A stretch of 49,791 nucleotides of DNA from DATHSY01 sp046729855 (GCA_046729855.1 JBKPHM010000122.1:1-49791), one strand, 5' to 3'. Shown: positions 7,833-16,750, counted from the first letter of the stretch. The notes: generated by a model not told the origin, from the sequence alone. Numbers and translations: made by a program.

Positions 7833-9425
7833 TCAAGACGAGCGCAGCTCGCTCGGTATCGCGGCGACCGCCGGCGCCTGGGCCGTTCGCGCCGGCATCC
7901 GGACGGTGAAGGTGCTGCCGCGGCTCGGCTCGCTCGCGACCTCGATCGTGCCGCCCAGATGCATGAGCAGGTCCTGGACGAGCGAGAGCCCGAGGCCCGC
8001 GCCGCGGAACGTGCGAGTGCTCGATGAGTCGATCTGGTAGAAGCGCTCGAAGATCCTCGGCAGCTCGTCCGACGCGATGCCGATCCCGTGGTCCCTGACC
8101 CAGAACACGATGCCGTCGCCGTCTGGCCGGGCGCCCACCTCACAGGCCGTCCCTTCCGGCGAGTACTTGAGGGCGTTGTCGATCAGGTTCGACAGCACGC
8201 GGCCAAGGAGTCCGCGATCCGTGTACAGGATCGGCAGGTCGTCCGGGACGTCGACGCGCACGCGTTCCGCTTCGTTCGATAGGCCCTCGACGACCTCCTG
8301 CACGAGGTCCTCGAACAGCACCCGGCCGACCGAGATCGGCAGCTGACGGCTCTCGATCCGGGAGACGGTGAGCAGGTTCTCGACCAATCGGAGCAGGCGA
8401 TCACCCTGCCGCTCCATCCGTTCGAGGAACTCCTTGCGGAGCTCGGCGTCGTCGGCGAACCCCGGCTGTTGGAGCGTCTTCGCGTAGCCGATCAACGCCG
8501 TGACCGGGGTGCGCAGCTCGTGGGAGACAACCGCGACGAACTCGCCCTTCATTCGGTTGAGCTCCCGGAGCTCGCCGACGGTGTGGTGCTCCTTCTCCAA
8601 GAGCTCCTCGAGCTTGCTCGCCTGGTCGGCCAGTGTCGCGTTCTGCGCGGCGAGCCGGTCGGCCAACCCGCGGCTGCGGAAGTACATTTGCCGCGCGAAC
8701 ACGAGCGGCGCGAGCAGGACCACGACCGACCACGCGCCCTCGCGCTCGTAGAACACGGCGATCACGGCCCCCATCAGCCCGAGCCCGAGGTACGACAGCA
8801 GGAACTCGTAGGGCGCGCCGCCGTGCATTCGCGCGATGACGCGGCCGAGCGACATCCGCTGCCGGAATGCGATGTAGGCCGCCACGAACAGCGCGTTCAG
8901 CGTGTACCCGACGACGGCGGCCAGCAGGATCCCGGGGACGATGCGCGTCCACGAAGATTCGACCGTGGCGATCGCCCCGAACGTCGCTGCCGCCGCCGCC
9001 GTCGACACCGCGATCTGGCACCGGTTCCACAGCGACTGGAGGATCGGGATCTCCCGGCGGATCTCCCGCGGGTCGAACGAGCCGATAGCTCCGATCAGCC
9101 CGGCGATCGCCGGCGGGTACACCATCGCGGCGCCGAGCAGCACGGGGAAGCTCAGCGACAGCTGCAACCCGCCCCACGTCGGGACCGGGATCAGGTCGAC
9201 GACGGCGACGCAGGCCGCGAAGAACCACACGCCGAGCACGAGCTCGTCGCGTTGCTGCCATACGCCGACACCGAGCAGCGCGAGCACCGGGACGACGAGG
9301 GCGACCTCGATGATGCGCGCCCGGACGGGGTCGGTCGTTGGCCCCTCCGCGCCGGGTAGGCGCCCGCCACCACCCGGCGCTGCCTCGGACACCGGGCCGG
9401 CCGTCCGCTCGTCGGTCCTCACCAC
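7833..9425 (-). CDS. Orphan membrane sensor histidine kinase
   Basis: 530 aa. The N-terminal half (about 35-250) is a hydrophobic MASE-like sensor of six to eight helices. A coiled-coil linker (about 255-295) leads to the HisKA H-box SHELRTPVTALIGYAK, with the phospho-acceptor histidine near residue 304. The HATPase_c boxes follow: NLIDNALKYSPEGT, VRDHGIGI, and FRGAGLGLSLVQDLL. All catalytic elements are present. No response regulator lies next to it, so its partner is elsewhere. GTG 9425 is the outermost plausible start; a second GTG follows immediately. It lies 61 bases downstream of larC on the same strand. The ligand cannot be deduced. Confidence 0.9.
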   Translation of the reverse strand: MVRTDERTAGPVSEAAPGGGGRLPGAEGPTTDPVRARIIEVALVVPVLALLGVGVWQQRDELVLGVWFFAACVAVVDLIPVPTWGGLQLSLSFPVLLGAAMVYPPAIAGLIGAIGSFDPREIRREIPILQSLWNRCQIAVSTAAAAATFGAIATVESSWTRIVPGILLAAVVGYTLNALFVAAYIAFRQRMSLGRVIARMHGGAPYEFLLSYLGLGLMGAVIAVFYEREGAWSVVVLLAPLVFARQMYFRSRGLADRLAAQNATLADQASKLEELLEKEHHTVGELRELNRMKGEFVAVVSHELRTPVTALIGYAKTLQQPGFADDAELRKEFLERMERQGDRLLRLVENLLTVSRIESRQLPISVGRVLFEDLVQEVVEGLSNEAERVRVDVPDDLPILYTDRGLLGRVLSNLIDNALKYSPEGTACEVGARPDGDGIVFWVRDHGIGIASDELPRIFERFYQIDSSSTRTFRGAGLGLSLVQDLLMHLGGTIEVASEPSRGSTFTVRMPARTAQAPAVAAIPSELRSS

Positions 9426-9486
9426 GAGGTTCCCTTATGACACAAGGGGCGGCGGGATGCCAGCGTTCGGCCGGCCGGGACGCCGT

Positions 9487-10686
9487 TCACGCTTCCGACC
9501 GGTGCTCCGTCCGTGCGAGCCGGAGCGCTTCGCCGAACACCTCGCGGGCCGGGACGCCCGCCTCGCGAGCGACGCGCGCGCAATCCTCGTACTCCGGCGC
9601 GATCGTCACGACGCGGCCTTCGAGATAGCCGAGCTTCACGCCGACCACGCCATGAGCGGTCTCCACCTTCGTCGTCGAACGCTGGAGCGCCGCCTTGGCG
9701 ACGGCGGTTGCCCGGACCCCCAACGTTCCCGTCTCGGTGAACAGCAGCCGGCGGATCGCGTCGACCCGGTCGGGCGACACGAGCACCGAGACCGTCACAG
9801 CCGGCCGGCCCTTCTTCATCACGATCGGCGTGAGCCACGCGTCCTGCGCGCCCGCGCCGAGCAGCTGCTCGATCACGTGTGCCGACAGCTCGGGCGAGAG
9901 GTCGTCCACGTTCGTCTGCAGGACGATCTCGTCGGTGCCGCTCAGTGTGGAGGGAGCGGACGAGGACGCGACAGCCTCGTCCCCGATCATGATCCGCAGG
10001 ACGTTCGGGAAGTCGAGCTCGTGTGTGCCGGCGCCGTAGCCGGACGTGCCGAGCCGCATCGGCGGCAGCTCGCCGAACCCGTCGACCGTCGTCGCCAGGA
10101 TCGCCGCGCCGGTCGGCGTCACCAGCTCGAACGGGACGCCGCGCGAGTACAGCGGTGCGCCGCGCAGCAGCTCGACGACCGCCGGCGCCGGGATCGGCAT
10201 AGCGCCGTGGTCGGTCTTCACGAGCCCCATCCCGGTCGGCACCGAAGACGAGAAGCACCGTTCTACGCCGAGCATCGTGAGCGCAAGAGCGGTGCCGGCG
10301 ATATCGACGATCGAGTCGATCCCGCCGACCTCGTGGAACGTCACGAGTTCCACCTCCTTGCGATGGATCCGGGCCTCGACCTCCGCGAGCCGGCGGAAGA
10401 TCCGCTGCGCGAGCTGGACCGCGGCCGGAGGCAGCTCCGAGGCGTCGAGCAGAGCGCGGATGCTCGCGTACGTCCGAATCACAGCCTGCGTCGACGGCGT
10501 CACGACGACGCGGACGGCGTGGACCCCTTGGCGTTCGACCTCCTCGATGTCGAGGTCGAACGGCTCGAGCGGCAACGACCCGAGCTCCTCGCGCACCGAC
10601 TCGAAGTCCGCCCCCGCGTCGATCAGCGCGCCGAGCGCCATGTCGCCCGAAATGCCGGCGATGCAGTCGAAGTACGCGAGCTTCAC
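9487..10686 (-). CDS. larC: LarC, nickel-pincer cofactor nickel insertase
   Basis: 399 aa. LarC inserts nickel into pyridinium-3,5-bisthiocarboxylic acid mononucleotide, the last step in making the pincer cofactor of lactate racemase and related LarA enzymes. The N-terminal signature YFDCIAGISGDMALGALIDAG is present, as are the FHEVGGIDSIVDIAGTA block with its His and Asp, the TPTGAA motif, and a C-terminal domain with LQTNVDDLSPE and MKKGRPA. It is one continuous reading frame, unlike the larC1/larC2 programmed frameshift in Lactobacillus plantarum. The GTG start overlaps the larB stop (GTGA). LarE and LarA are not in this window. Confidence 0.93.
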   Translation of the reverse strand: MKLAYFDCIAGISGDMALGALIDAGADFESVREELGSLPLEPFDLDIEEVERQGVHAVRVVVTPSTQAVIRTYASIRALLDASELPPAAVQLAQRIFRRLAEVEARIHRKEVELVTFHEVGGIDSIVDIAGTALALTMLGVERCFSSSVPTGMGLVKTDHGAMPIPAPAVVELLRGAPLYSRGVPFELVTPTGAAILATTVDGFGELPPMRLGTSGYGAGTHELDFPNVLRIMIGDEAVASSSAPSTLSGTDEIVLQTNVDDLSPELSAHVIEQLLGAGAQDAWLTPIVMKKGRPAVTVSVLVSPDRVDAIRRLLFTETGTLGVRATAVAKAALQRSTTKVETAHGVVGVKLGYLEGRVVTIAPEYEDCARVAREAGVPAREVFGEALRLARTEHRSEA

Positions 10687-11450
10687 GCGCCCGTCCGAAT
10701 GATCCGGTGCGCAACGAGGGCGGCGCCGAACCCATTGTCGATGTTCACCACGCTCACTCCGGGCGCGCAGCTGTTCAGCATTGTCAGAAGCGCGGCGAGC
10801 CCGCCGAACGCGGTTCCGTACCCGACGCTGGTCGGGACGGCGACAACCGGCCGGCTGGTGAGTCCCGCAACGACGGACGCGAGCGCACCGTCCATGCCGG
10901 CGACCACGATGGCGACGTCCGACGCCTCGACGTCGGGCGTTCGGTCGATCACGCGATGGACTCCCGCGACACCGACGTCGGCGATCCGCGTGATGGACAG
11001 TCCAAGCGCCTCCGCCGTCTGTGCGGCCTCGTCGGCGACCGGCAGATCGGCGGTCCCCGCAGAGATGACGGCGACCGATCCGAGCGGGGCGTCGGCGACC
11101 GCGCGCTTCGCGACGATCAGCCGCGACCGCGGGCTGTACGTCGCGCCCGGCACGGTCTCCAACACCGCGTGGTATTGCTGCGGCGTCGCCCGCGTCGCGA
11201 AGACGGCGCCCGAGGCACGCGCCACGAGCGATGTGGTCGCGTCGCGCACCTGGGCCGGCGTCTTGCCCTCCGCGTACACAGCCTCCGCCTGTCCGGTTCG
11301 GAGCTCGCGATGGTGGTCGAGGCGCGCGTCCGCGATCTCCTGGTACGGCAGCGACCGCAGGTCATCCACCGCGCGTTCGACGGAGACCTCGCCGGAGACG
11401 ACGCGATCCAACAGCTTGGCGAGGGCGCGTTCGTCCACGAGGGGGCCCAT
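10683..11450 (-). CDS. larB: LarB, nicotinate adenine dinucleotide carboxylase/hydrolase
   Basis: 255 aa, AIR carboxylase-like. LarB carboxylates nicotinic acid adenine dinucleotide at C5 and hydrolyses the phosphoanhydride, the first step of pincer cofactor synthesis. The PurE-like core is visible: VAVISAGTADLPVADEAA, RIADVGVAGVHR, VAGMDGALASVVAGL, and VPTSVGYG with the GGLAALLTMLNSCAPG tail. The start is ATG 11450; the gene is divergent from the DUF4446 gene across 78 bases and translationally coupled to larC. Together larBC give two of the three LarB-LarE-LarC steps. Confidence 0.93.
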   Translation of the reverse strand: MGPLVDERALAKLLDRVVSGEVSVERAVDDLRSLPYQEIADARLDHHRELRTGQAEAVYAEGKTPAQVRDATTSLVARASGAVFATRATPQQYHAVLETVPGATYSPRSRLIVAKRAVADAPLGSVAVISAGTADLPVADEAAQTAEALGLSITRIADVGVAGVHRVIDRTPDVEASDVAIVVAGMDGALASVVAGLTSRPVVAVPTSVGYGTAFGGLAALLTMLNSCAPGVSVVNIDNGFGAALVAHRIIRTGA

Positions 11451-11528
11451 CGTATACTTCTGCAGCGTTCCCAGAAACGGCAGGTAGACGGCCGTTCTCT
11501 ATCACCGTACGCTCGACCCAACGAGACG

Positions 11529-12020
11529 ATGATCTTCTCCGCGAAAACCCTCACGCTGCTGGTGTTGATCGCGCTCGGCATGGCCGGGTTGTCGTTGCTG
11601 ATCACCGCCGGGACCGGGCGCCGTCGTCGAGAGCCCAGGGGGCCAATCCAGATGGACGACGTCGTGCGCGGCGTTCTCGAGGGACAGGCGCGACAGATCA
11701 AGCGGCTCGAGCAGGCCCTCCGCGCGCTCGGAGCCACCGACAAGCGGCAGCAGGAGTTCATCGAGGGCGCGATCCGCAACGTGGGCCTGTTGCGCTACGA
11801 CGCGTTCGAGGACGTCGGCGGAAGGCTATCGTTCTCGTGCGCGTTGCTCGACGACCGCGGGACCGGGGTGGTGGTGACGTCGATCAACGGCCGGCAAGAC
11901 ACGCGCGTGTACGCGAAGCCGATCACGGGAGGCAAGAGCTCCTACAACCTGTCGGTGGAGGAAGAGGAAGCGATCAGGCAAGCGCTCGCGGGACCCCGGG
12001 AGGCGGTGACGGCCACATGA
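11529..12020 (+). CDS. DUF4446 family protein
   Basis: 163 aa. A single N-terminal transmembrane helix (about 4-22, TLTLLVLIALGMAGLSLLI) is followed by a short basic stretch and a coiled-coil (about 42-70, GQARQIKRLEQALRALG). The C-terminal DUF4446 core contains VGLLRYDAFEDVGGRLSFSCALLD and TSINGRQDTRVYAKPI. Function is unknown; in many Gram-positives the family sits near parB/serS and cell-surface genes. ATG 11529 is chosen because it precedes the hydrophobic helix; the longer open frame upstream is antisense to larB. Its stop overlaps the bactofilin start (ATGA). Confidence 0.85.
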   Translation: MIFSAKTLTLLVLIALGMAGLSLLITAGTGRRRREPRGPIQMDDVVRGVLEGQARQIKRLEQALRALGATDKRQQEFIEGAIRNVGLLRYDAFEDVGGRLSFSCALLDDRGTGVVVTSINGRQDTRVYAKPITGGKSSYNLSVEEEEAIRQALAGPREAVTAT

Positions 12021-12526
12021 TCTGGAGACGCGACGATACCGAGGCTGCGCGGGGCGCGGGCGAGCACGAGCGCCGCGAACCGGCGCGCGACGAACCCAAA
12101 GGGGGTAGACGGATGGCGGAAGGCGGAGAGGTCACCGTGATCGGTCAGGCGGCGAAGCTCGAGGGGACCGTGGTCTCGGCCGGGTCGCTGCGGATCGATG
12201 GTCAGGTCAAGGGCCAGATCCAGGCCGACGGCGACGTGGCACTGGCGCCGCAGAGCCAGGTCGAGGCCGACATCCGGGCGCAGAACGCCTCGGTGGCCGG
12301 GCGGTTCAAGGGCTCGATCCTCGTCAAGGGTCGCGCCGAGATCAACCGCGGCGGCCGGGTCGACGGCAACATCACCTCGAAGACGCTCGTCGTGGAGGAG
12401 GGCGCGATCTTCCAGGGGCAGAGCATCATGGACCAGCAGGCCCAAGGGCAGTCCCAGCCGGCGCAGGGCGCGGCCCGGCAGCAGCAGCCGCAGCAGGAAG
12501 GGGCCGGGGAGAAGGCGAGGGTCTAG
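12017..12526 (+). CDS. Bactofilin (polymer-forming cytoskeletal protein)
   Basis: 169 aa. The central beta-helical bactofilin domain (PF04519, about residues 37-140) is recognised from the repeating pattern TVIGQAAKLEGTVVSAGSLR, IDGQVKGQI, GRFKGSILVKGRAEI and VDGNITSKTLVV. Charged N-terminal (1-33) and Gln-rich C-terminal (about 140-169) tails flank it, as usual. Bactofilins polymerise without nucleotide and scaffold envelope enzymes. The start ATG 12017 overlaps the DUF4446 stop; an internal ATG at about 12113, preceded by AAAGGGGGTAG, is a credible alternative start giving a shorter N-terminus. Co-transcription with a membrane protein suggests membrane recruitment (inference). Confidence 0.88.
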   Translation: MIWRRDDTEAARGAGEHERREPARDEPKGGRRMAEGGEVTVIGQAAKLEGTVVSAGSLRIDGQVKGQIQADGDVALAPQSQVEADIRAQNASVAGRFKGSILVKGRAEINRGGRVDGNITSKTLVVEEGAIFQGQSIMDQQAQGQSQPAQGAARQQQPQQEGAGEKARV

Positions 12527-12529
12527 CCG

Positions 12530-13810
12530 GTGCTCGATGTCCGCGCCGTCCGCGAAGATCCCGCCCGTTTCCGGGCCGGCCTCGCGCGCCGCGGACAGGA
12601 GGCCGCCGTCGACGACCTGCTCCGGCTGGACGAGCGCAGACGAGCCCTGACGGCAGAGGTCGAGGAGCTGCGCGCGGAGCAGAACCGGGTCTCCAAGCGG
12701 ATCGGTGCCGCGGACGCCGAGGCTCGGAAGGAGCTGATCGACGAGGTCGCGAGGGTCTCGGCCCGCGTCAAGGACCTTGAGCCCGAGCTCGAGCGCGTCG
12801 AGCAAGAGCTCGGCGGGGTGCTCGCGCGGACGCCGAACCTCCCGCACGAGTCGGTCCCCGACGGGCTGAGCGACGAGGATGCGGTCGAGGTCCGTCGACG
12901 CGGGCAGCCGCCGGACTTCGGGTTCGAGCCCCGGGACCACGTGGCGCTCGGCGAGCTGCTCGGCGTGCTCGACGTCGACCGGGCCGTACGCACCAGCGGC
13001 TCGCGGTTCGTGTACTTGCTCGGCGACATCGTCGCGGTGCAGTTGGCGCTCGTGCGGCATGCGATGGACGTGGTGACGGATCGAGGATTCACGCCGGTGA
13101 TCCCGCCCGTGCTCGTGCGCGAGGAAGCGATGTTCGGCACCGGCTTCCTGCCGACGGACGAGGTGAACCTGTACGTCACGCGCGAGGACGACCTGTACCT
13201 GGTCGGCACGTCGGAGGTGCCGCTCGCGGCCCTCCACATGACGGAGATCCTGAACGAGGGCGACCTGCCGTTCCGCTACGCGGCGTACTCCACGTGCTTC
13301 CGGCGGGAGGCGGGCTCGTACGGCAAGGACCTCGGCGGGATGTTTCGCGTGCACCAGTTCGACAAGGTCGAGATGTTCAGCTTCACGCGACCGGAGGACT
13401 CGTGGGACGAGCACGAGATCCTCGTCGGGATCGAGGAGGAGATCGTCTCGAACCTCGAGCTGCACTACCGGGTTATGAACGTCCCGATCGGCGAGCTCGG
13501 CGCCGCAGCCGCCAAGAAGTACGACATCGAAGTATGGCTGCCGGGGCAGCAGCGGTACCGAGAGCTCACGTCGTGCTCGAACTGCACCGACTACCAGTCC
13601 CGGCGGCTCCAGACCCGCGTCCGCCGTTCTGACGGGGGGATCGAACCGCTGCACACGCTCAACGGGACCGCGACCGCGATCGGGCGGACGCTGGTCGCGA
13701 TCCTCGAGAACCACCAGCGGGAGGACGGATCCGTGGAGCTGCCGGCGGCGCTGCACCGGTACCTGCCGGAGGACGCACGCGTGCTCGAGCCCGCCAAGGC
13801 GGAGGGCTGA
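12530..13810 (+). CDS. serS: Seryl-tRNA synthetase
   Basis: Class II synthetase charging tRNA-Ser, 426 aa, the usual length. An N-terminal antiparallel coiled-coil arm (about 28-100) binds the long variable arm of tRNA-Ser. Catalytic motifs: motif 1 near FTPVIPPVLV, motif 2 STCFRREAGSYGKDLGGMFR, the TSEVPL serine-binding loop, and motif 3 LNGTATAIGRTLVAILENHQ. GTG 12530 starts four bases after the bactofilin stop, so it is probably the third gene of that operon. Confidence 0.97.
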   Translation: MLDVRAVREDPARFRAGLARRGQEAAVDDLLRLDERRRALTAEVEELRAEQNRVSKRIGAADAEARKELIDEVARVSARVKDLEPELERVEQELGGVLARTPNLPHESVPDGLSDEDAVEVRRRGQPPDFGFEPRDHVALGELLGVLDVDRAVRTSGSRFVYLLGDIVAVQLALVRHAMDVVTDRGFTPVIPPVLVREEAMFGTGFLPTDEVNLYVTREDDLYLVGTSEVPLAALHMTEILNEGDLPFRYAAYSTCFRREAGSYGKDLGGMFRVHQFDKVEMFSFTRPEDSWDEHEILVGIEEEIVSNLELHYRVMNVPIGELGAAAAKKYDIEVWLPGQQRYRELTSCSNCTDYQSRRLQTRVRRSDGGIEPLHTLNGTATAIGRTLVAILENHQREDGSVELPAALHRYLPEDARVLEPAKAEG

Positions 13811-13814
13811 CGGC

Positions 13815-14150
13815 TCAGGCCGCTCGGGCCTCCCACGAGAACGATGAATCTGCGGCCCCGCCGGCCCTCGCCGCTTGGGACGGCCGACCTCGAAGCGGTA
13901 GGTGTGAGTCTCGCCCGTGTCCCACGTGCCGGCGTCCGCCACGCCCTCCGTCATGAACGACGCCAGCCCGTGGTCCTGGACCGCCGCATACAGCGGACGT
14001 GCCCCGGGCGCGACCCGTCGTACCTGACATTCGTGTAGCCGACCACGGGCCGGCCCGGGCGGAGCTGGGGGAGCTCGAACATCGGCCGCTCCAGCCCGAC
14101 ATCACCGATACCGCCGAGGCCCTTGTACCTAATGTCTGGTATGCGCCCTT
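13815..14150 (-). pseudogene. Frameshifted relic of an unidentified gene
   Basis: No intact gene fits this gap, but the minus strand reads protein-like sequence in two frames that join at about 14003-14013. The upstream part reads IPDIRYKGLGGIGDVGLERP... through VGYTNVRYDGSRPG. The downstream part reads ARPLYAAVQDHGLASFMTEG... through GETHTYRFEVG. One indel would make a single chain of about 85 residues. I do not recognise the family. The relic starts right after the stop of the PAS protein, so it may be the end of a former downstream gene or of a lost domain. Confidence 0.35.
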
Positions 14151-14153
14151 CGG

Positions 14154-16379
14154 CTAGGTGTTCCGGCCGTCCGACAGCCCCCTAGATCCGACCGCGCCGT
14201 AACGGCTCTCGAGGTCCCGGAGCGCATCCTCGGCCTCGTGCTTTGCAGTGACGTCGAGTGCCACGCCCTGCCAAAAGAGCGGGCGTCCCTCGTCGTCGCG
14301 GATCAGCGCCGCCCGGCTGTGTACCCAGACGACGCGACCGTCCTTCGTGAACAAGCGGAACTCTTGGTCGAACGACCCCGAGACCTCGGCGGCATCGTTC
14401 GCGGCGTACATGCGGGCGCGATCGTCGGGGTGCACCAGCCTCCCGAAGTGATCCGGGTCCGCGATGAGCTCGTCGGAAGTGAACCCCAGCATCTCATCGA
14501 CCTGCGGGCTCATATAGACCAGCGGCGACTTCCCCGGCGCCGCCCCGGGCAGCTCGATGTAGACGACGGCCGGGATCTGCTCGACGAGGGTCCGGAGCTG
14601 GCGCTCGGCCTCGCGCAACTCCTGCTCGATGCGCTTCTGTTCGCTGATGTCGAGCATGATTCCCTGGAAGACGCCGGGCCGGCCGTCGCGACCGCGGCTG
14701 AGGAGCCTGCCCTCGTCGCGGATCCAGGCGTACGAGCCGTCACGGCAGCGCACGCGGTACTCGTGGCTGTACGCCTCGCCAGTCTCTGCGACGCGCCGCG
14801 CGAGCTCAATAACGCCCGGGGCGTCGTCCTGATGTAGCGCACGCTCCCACGCGCCGGGGTTGGTCCATTCCTCCTGCCGGTACCCGGAGAGGGTCTCGAC
14901 CTGAGGGCTCACCCAGGTCATCTCTCTGAACGCATCCGCGGACCGGTTCGGCTCCCATGTATAGGTAACGGCCGGGACCTGCGCGGTCAACGTGTGGTAG
15001 CGGAGCTCGGTCTCCCGCGCGGCGGCCTTTGCCTCCTCGCGCGCGGTGATGTCGAGCGTGATGCCGTGGAAGATCTTCGGACAACCTTCGTCGTCGCGCT
15101 CCAACAGGACGGCCTCGTCGAGCACCCACACGATGTGTCCGTCCTTGGCGAGGTAGCGGTACTCCTCGCTGAACGGCTCACCGGTGATGCGCGACCGCTC
15201 GGCCGATTCGAGCACGCGGTCGCGGTCGTCCGGATGGAGCCGGGTCTCCCAGAAATTGGGGTCCTCCCATTCCTCTTGGGTGAACCCGAGGATCTCCGTG
15301 ATCTGCGGGCTCGTGTACGGGGGCGGATCGACCGCCTCGCGCGACGTGTGCCAGACGTAGACGACGCCCGGGAGGTGCTCGGCGAGAAGCCGGTACCGCT
15401 CGCGGGCGGCACGAAGCTCGCGTTCGGCCCGACGGCGCTCGTCGATCTCGAGCATCATCATCTCGTTCGCCTCTTCGAGCTCGTGCGTCCGCTCCATCAC
15501 GCGGAGCTCCATGTCGTCGCGCGCGGCTCGCAGTTCCTCCTCCGTCTGCTTCAGCTCGGTGATGTCGAGCTGCACACCCTGCCAGTGCAGCGGCCGTCCC
15601 TCGTCGTCACGGACCAGCGTCGCGACGTCGCGGAACCAGACCGCGGAGCCGTCGTTCGCGATCAACCGGTACTCGCGGCTCCACGGGCGTCCCGTCTCGT
15701 TGTGGAGGTCGTGCGCGGCGAGCGTCTCCTCCCGGTCTTCAGGATGCAGCAGCTCCATCCAGATGTCGGGCTGTTCGAGCCACTCTTGCTGGGTGTAGCC
15801 GAGCGCGCCCTCGACGTGTGGGCTCACGTACAGCGTCTTGCGGTCGTCATCGGGTGCGACGACGTACACCACGGCCGGGAGGTTCTCGATGAGCGCCCGA
15901 TGCCGCGCTTCGGATTCGCGCAGCGCGTCTTGCTGCTGCTTCGCCGCCGTGACGTCGTGTAGGAGTCCCTGCCACGCCATGACCCTGCCGTCGGGTCCCC
16001 GGAGCGGGACCGCGCTGTCGTGGACCCACAGCCACCGGCCGTCGGCGTGGCGGATACGGTACTCACATTCGAACGGTTGCCCCAGGGGGCGCACCTCCGC
16101 CCACGCCTCGGCGACCAAGCGGCGATCGTCCGGGTGCGTGTTCGTTCGCCACAGCTCGGAATCGGCGATGTACGCGGATGCGGAGTAGCCGAACAGCCGC
16201 TCGGCCTGCGGGCTGATGTACAGGGAGTCGGGTCGCTGCTCGTCCGAGTCGACGTACACCACCGCAGGGAGCTGCTCGACCAGGCGCCGATACAGCGCCT
16301 CGCCGCCCCCGAACCGACCGGCCTCGAAGACGTCGCCCAGCCCGCAGTCCTCGTGCGCGTCGTCCACGGTCCGCATCAT
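14154..16379 (-). CDS. Five-PAS-domain protein without visible output domain
   Basis: 741 aa composed of five PAS/PAC units at about residues 25-150, 158-280, 335-455, 460-595 and 600-722. Each has the repeated pattern LP(A/G)VVY, SPQ, HPDD, EYR and WxGxxLDIT. A charged coiled-coil (about 280-330) separates units 2 and 3. The C-terminus ends a few residues after the fifth PAC (EDALRDLESRYG). No HisKA, HATPase, GGDEF, EAL or HTH segment is present. It may be a stand-alone sensor scaffold or the N-terminal remainder of a larger sensor. The start is ATG 16379 or 16376; the longer open frame upstream reads antisense through tRNA-Ser and is rejected. Confidence 0.8.
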   Translation of the reverse strand: MMRTVDDAHEDCGLGDVFEAGRFGGGEALYRRLVEQLPAVVYVDSDEQRPDSLYISPQAERLFGYSASAYIADSELWRTNTHPDDRRLVAEAWAEVRPLGQPFECEYRIRHADGRWLWVHDSAVPLRGPDGRVMAWQGLLHDVTAAKQQQDALRESEARHRALIENLPAVVYVVAPDDDRKTLYVSPHVEGALGYTQQEWLEQPDIWMELLHPEDREETLAAHDLHNETGRPWSREYRLIANDGSAVWFRDVATLVRDDEGRPLHWQGVQLDITELKQTEEELRAARDDMELRVMERTHELEEANEMMMLEIDERRRAERELRAARERYRLLAEHLPGVVYVWHTSREAVDPPPYTSPQITEILGFTQEEWEDPNFWETRLHPDDRDRVLESAERSRITGEPFSEEYRYLAKDGHIVWVLDEAVLLERDDEGCPKIFHGITLDITAREEAKAAARETELRYHTLTAQVPAVTYTWEPNRSADAFREMTWVSPQVETLSGYRQEEWTNPGAWERALHQDDAPGVIELARRVAETGEAYSHEYRVRCRDGSYAWIRDEGRLLSRGRDGRPGVFQGIMLDISEQKRIEQELREAERQLRTLVEQIPAVVYIELPGAAPGKSPLVYMSPQVDEMLGFTSDELIADPDHFGRLVHPDDRARMYAANDAAEVSGSFDQEFRLFTKDGRVVWVHSRAALIRDDEGRPLFWQGVALDVTAKHEAEDALRDLESRYGAVGSRGLSDGRNT

Positions 16380-16444
16380 CCCGCGTGGACCGGTTCCCTC
16401 GCAACGCCCGGCCCCAGGATGAGGTCGTCGGTACACTCGATGCC

Positions 16445-16534
16445 GGGAGGGTGGCCGAGCGGACGAAGGCGGCGGTCTTGAAAACCGCAAGTCCCGTGAG
16501 GGGCTCCCGGGTTCGAATCCCGGCCCTCCCGCCA
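16445..16534 (+). tRNA. tRNA-Ser (anticodon TGA), anchor of the accessory region
   Basis: Intact cloverleaf: acceptor GGGAGGG/CCCTCCC, anticodon stem GCGGT/ACCGC with loop CTTGAAA (anticodon TGA), class II variable arm GTCCC-GTGA-GGGGC, T arm CCGGG-TTCGAAT-CCCGG, discriminator G. The 3' CCA is encoded, unlike in tRNA-Leu of this window. A TACACT box seven bases upstream is a candidate -10. Degenerate copies of a tRNA-Ser 3' half occur downstream at 16874, 23184 and 29551 in the same orientation. Confidence 0.95.
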
Positions 16535-16600
16535 TCTACCTGCGGTTTCGCGAACAGGAGTGGCTGTGGTGGGGCCACGGTGGGGCCACAATTGGCGGAG
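16535..16600 (+). repeat. tRNA-Ser 3' flank with paired GGGGCCAC repeats (copy A)
   Basis: Directly after the tRNA comes CTACCTGCGGTTTCGCGA, then two direct repeats GGGGCCACGG / GGGGCCACAA 11 bases apart and ATTGGCGGAG. The CTACCTGCGGTTT(C/T)GCGA flank recurs after the tRNA-like copy at 23247. The pattern fits a phage-type att arm: core in the tRNA 3' end, arm-type integrase sites alongside. Confidence 0.55.
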
Positions 16601-16750
16601 TCACCCGACTGTCGAGCAGAGTCGCTGAGTCGAGAACTGCTGGTCACAGGCGTAAAGGGGAGGCGAACCCCACCATTCGCAGGCGCCAGCGGTCCGTGGA
16701 GACCGTTGGCGAACGGCTCGTTGCTTTGATGGCCCTTCGAGAGGGCGGAG

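Noticed and set aside
9487..10686. Programmed frameshift in larC as in lactobacilli
   Set aside because: One continuous frame covers the whole protein with all domains.
11942..13954. Minus-strand frame of 670 codons over bactofilin and serS
   Set aside because: Antisense shadow in high-GC DNA; only its first 45 or so residues outside serS look protein-like and are treated as part of the relic at 13815-14150.
16380..16535. N-terminal extension of the PAS protein (begins MAGGPGFEPGSP)
   Set aside because: It is the antisense reading of tRNA-Ser and its flank, a common artefact next to tRNA genes; ATG 16379 is the sensible start.
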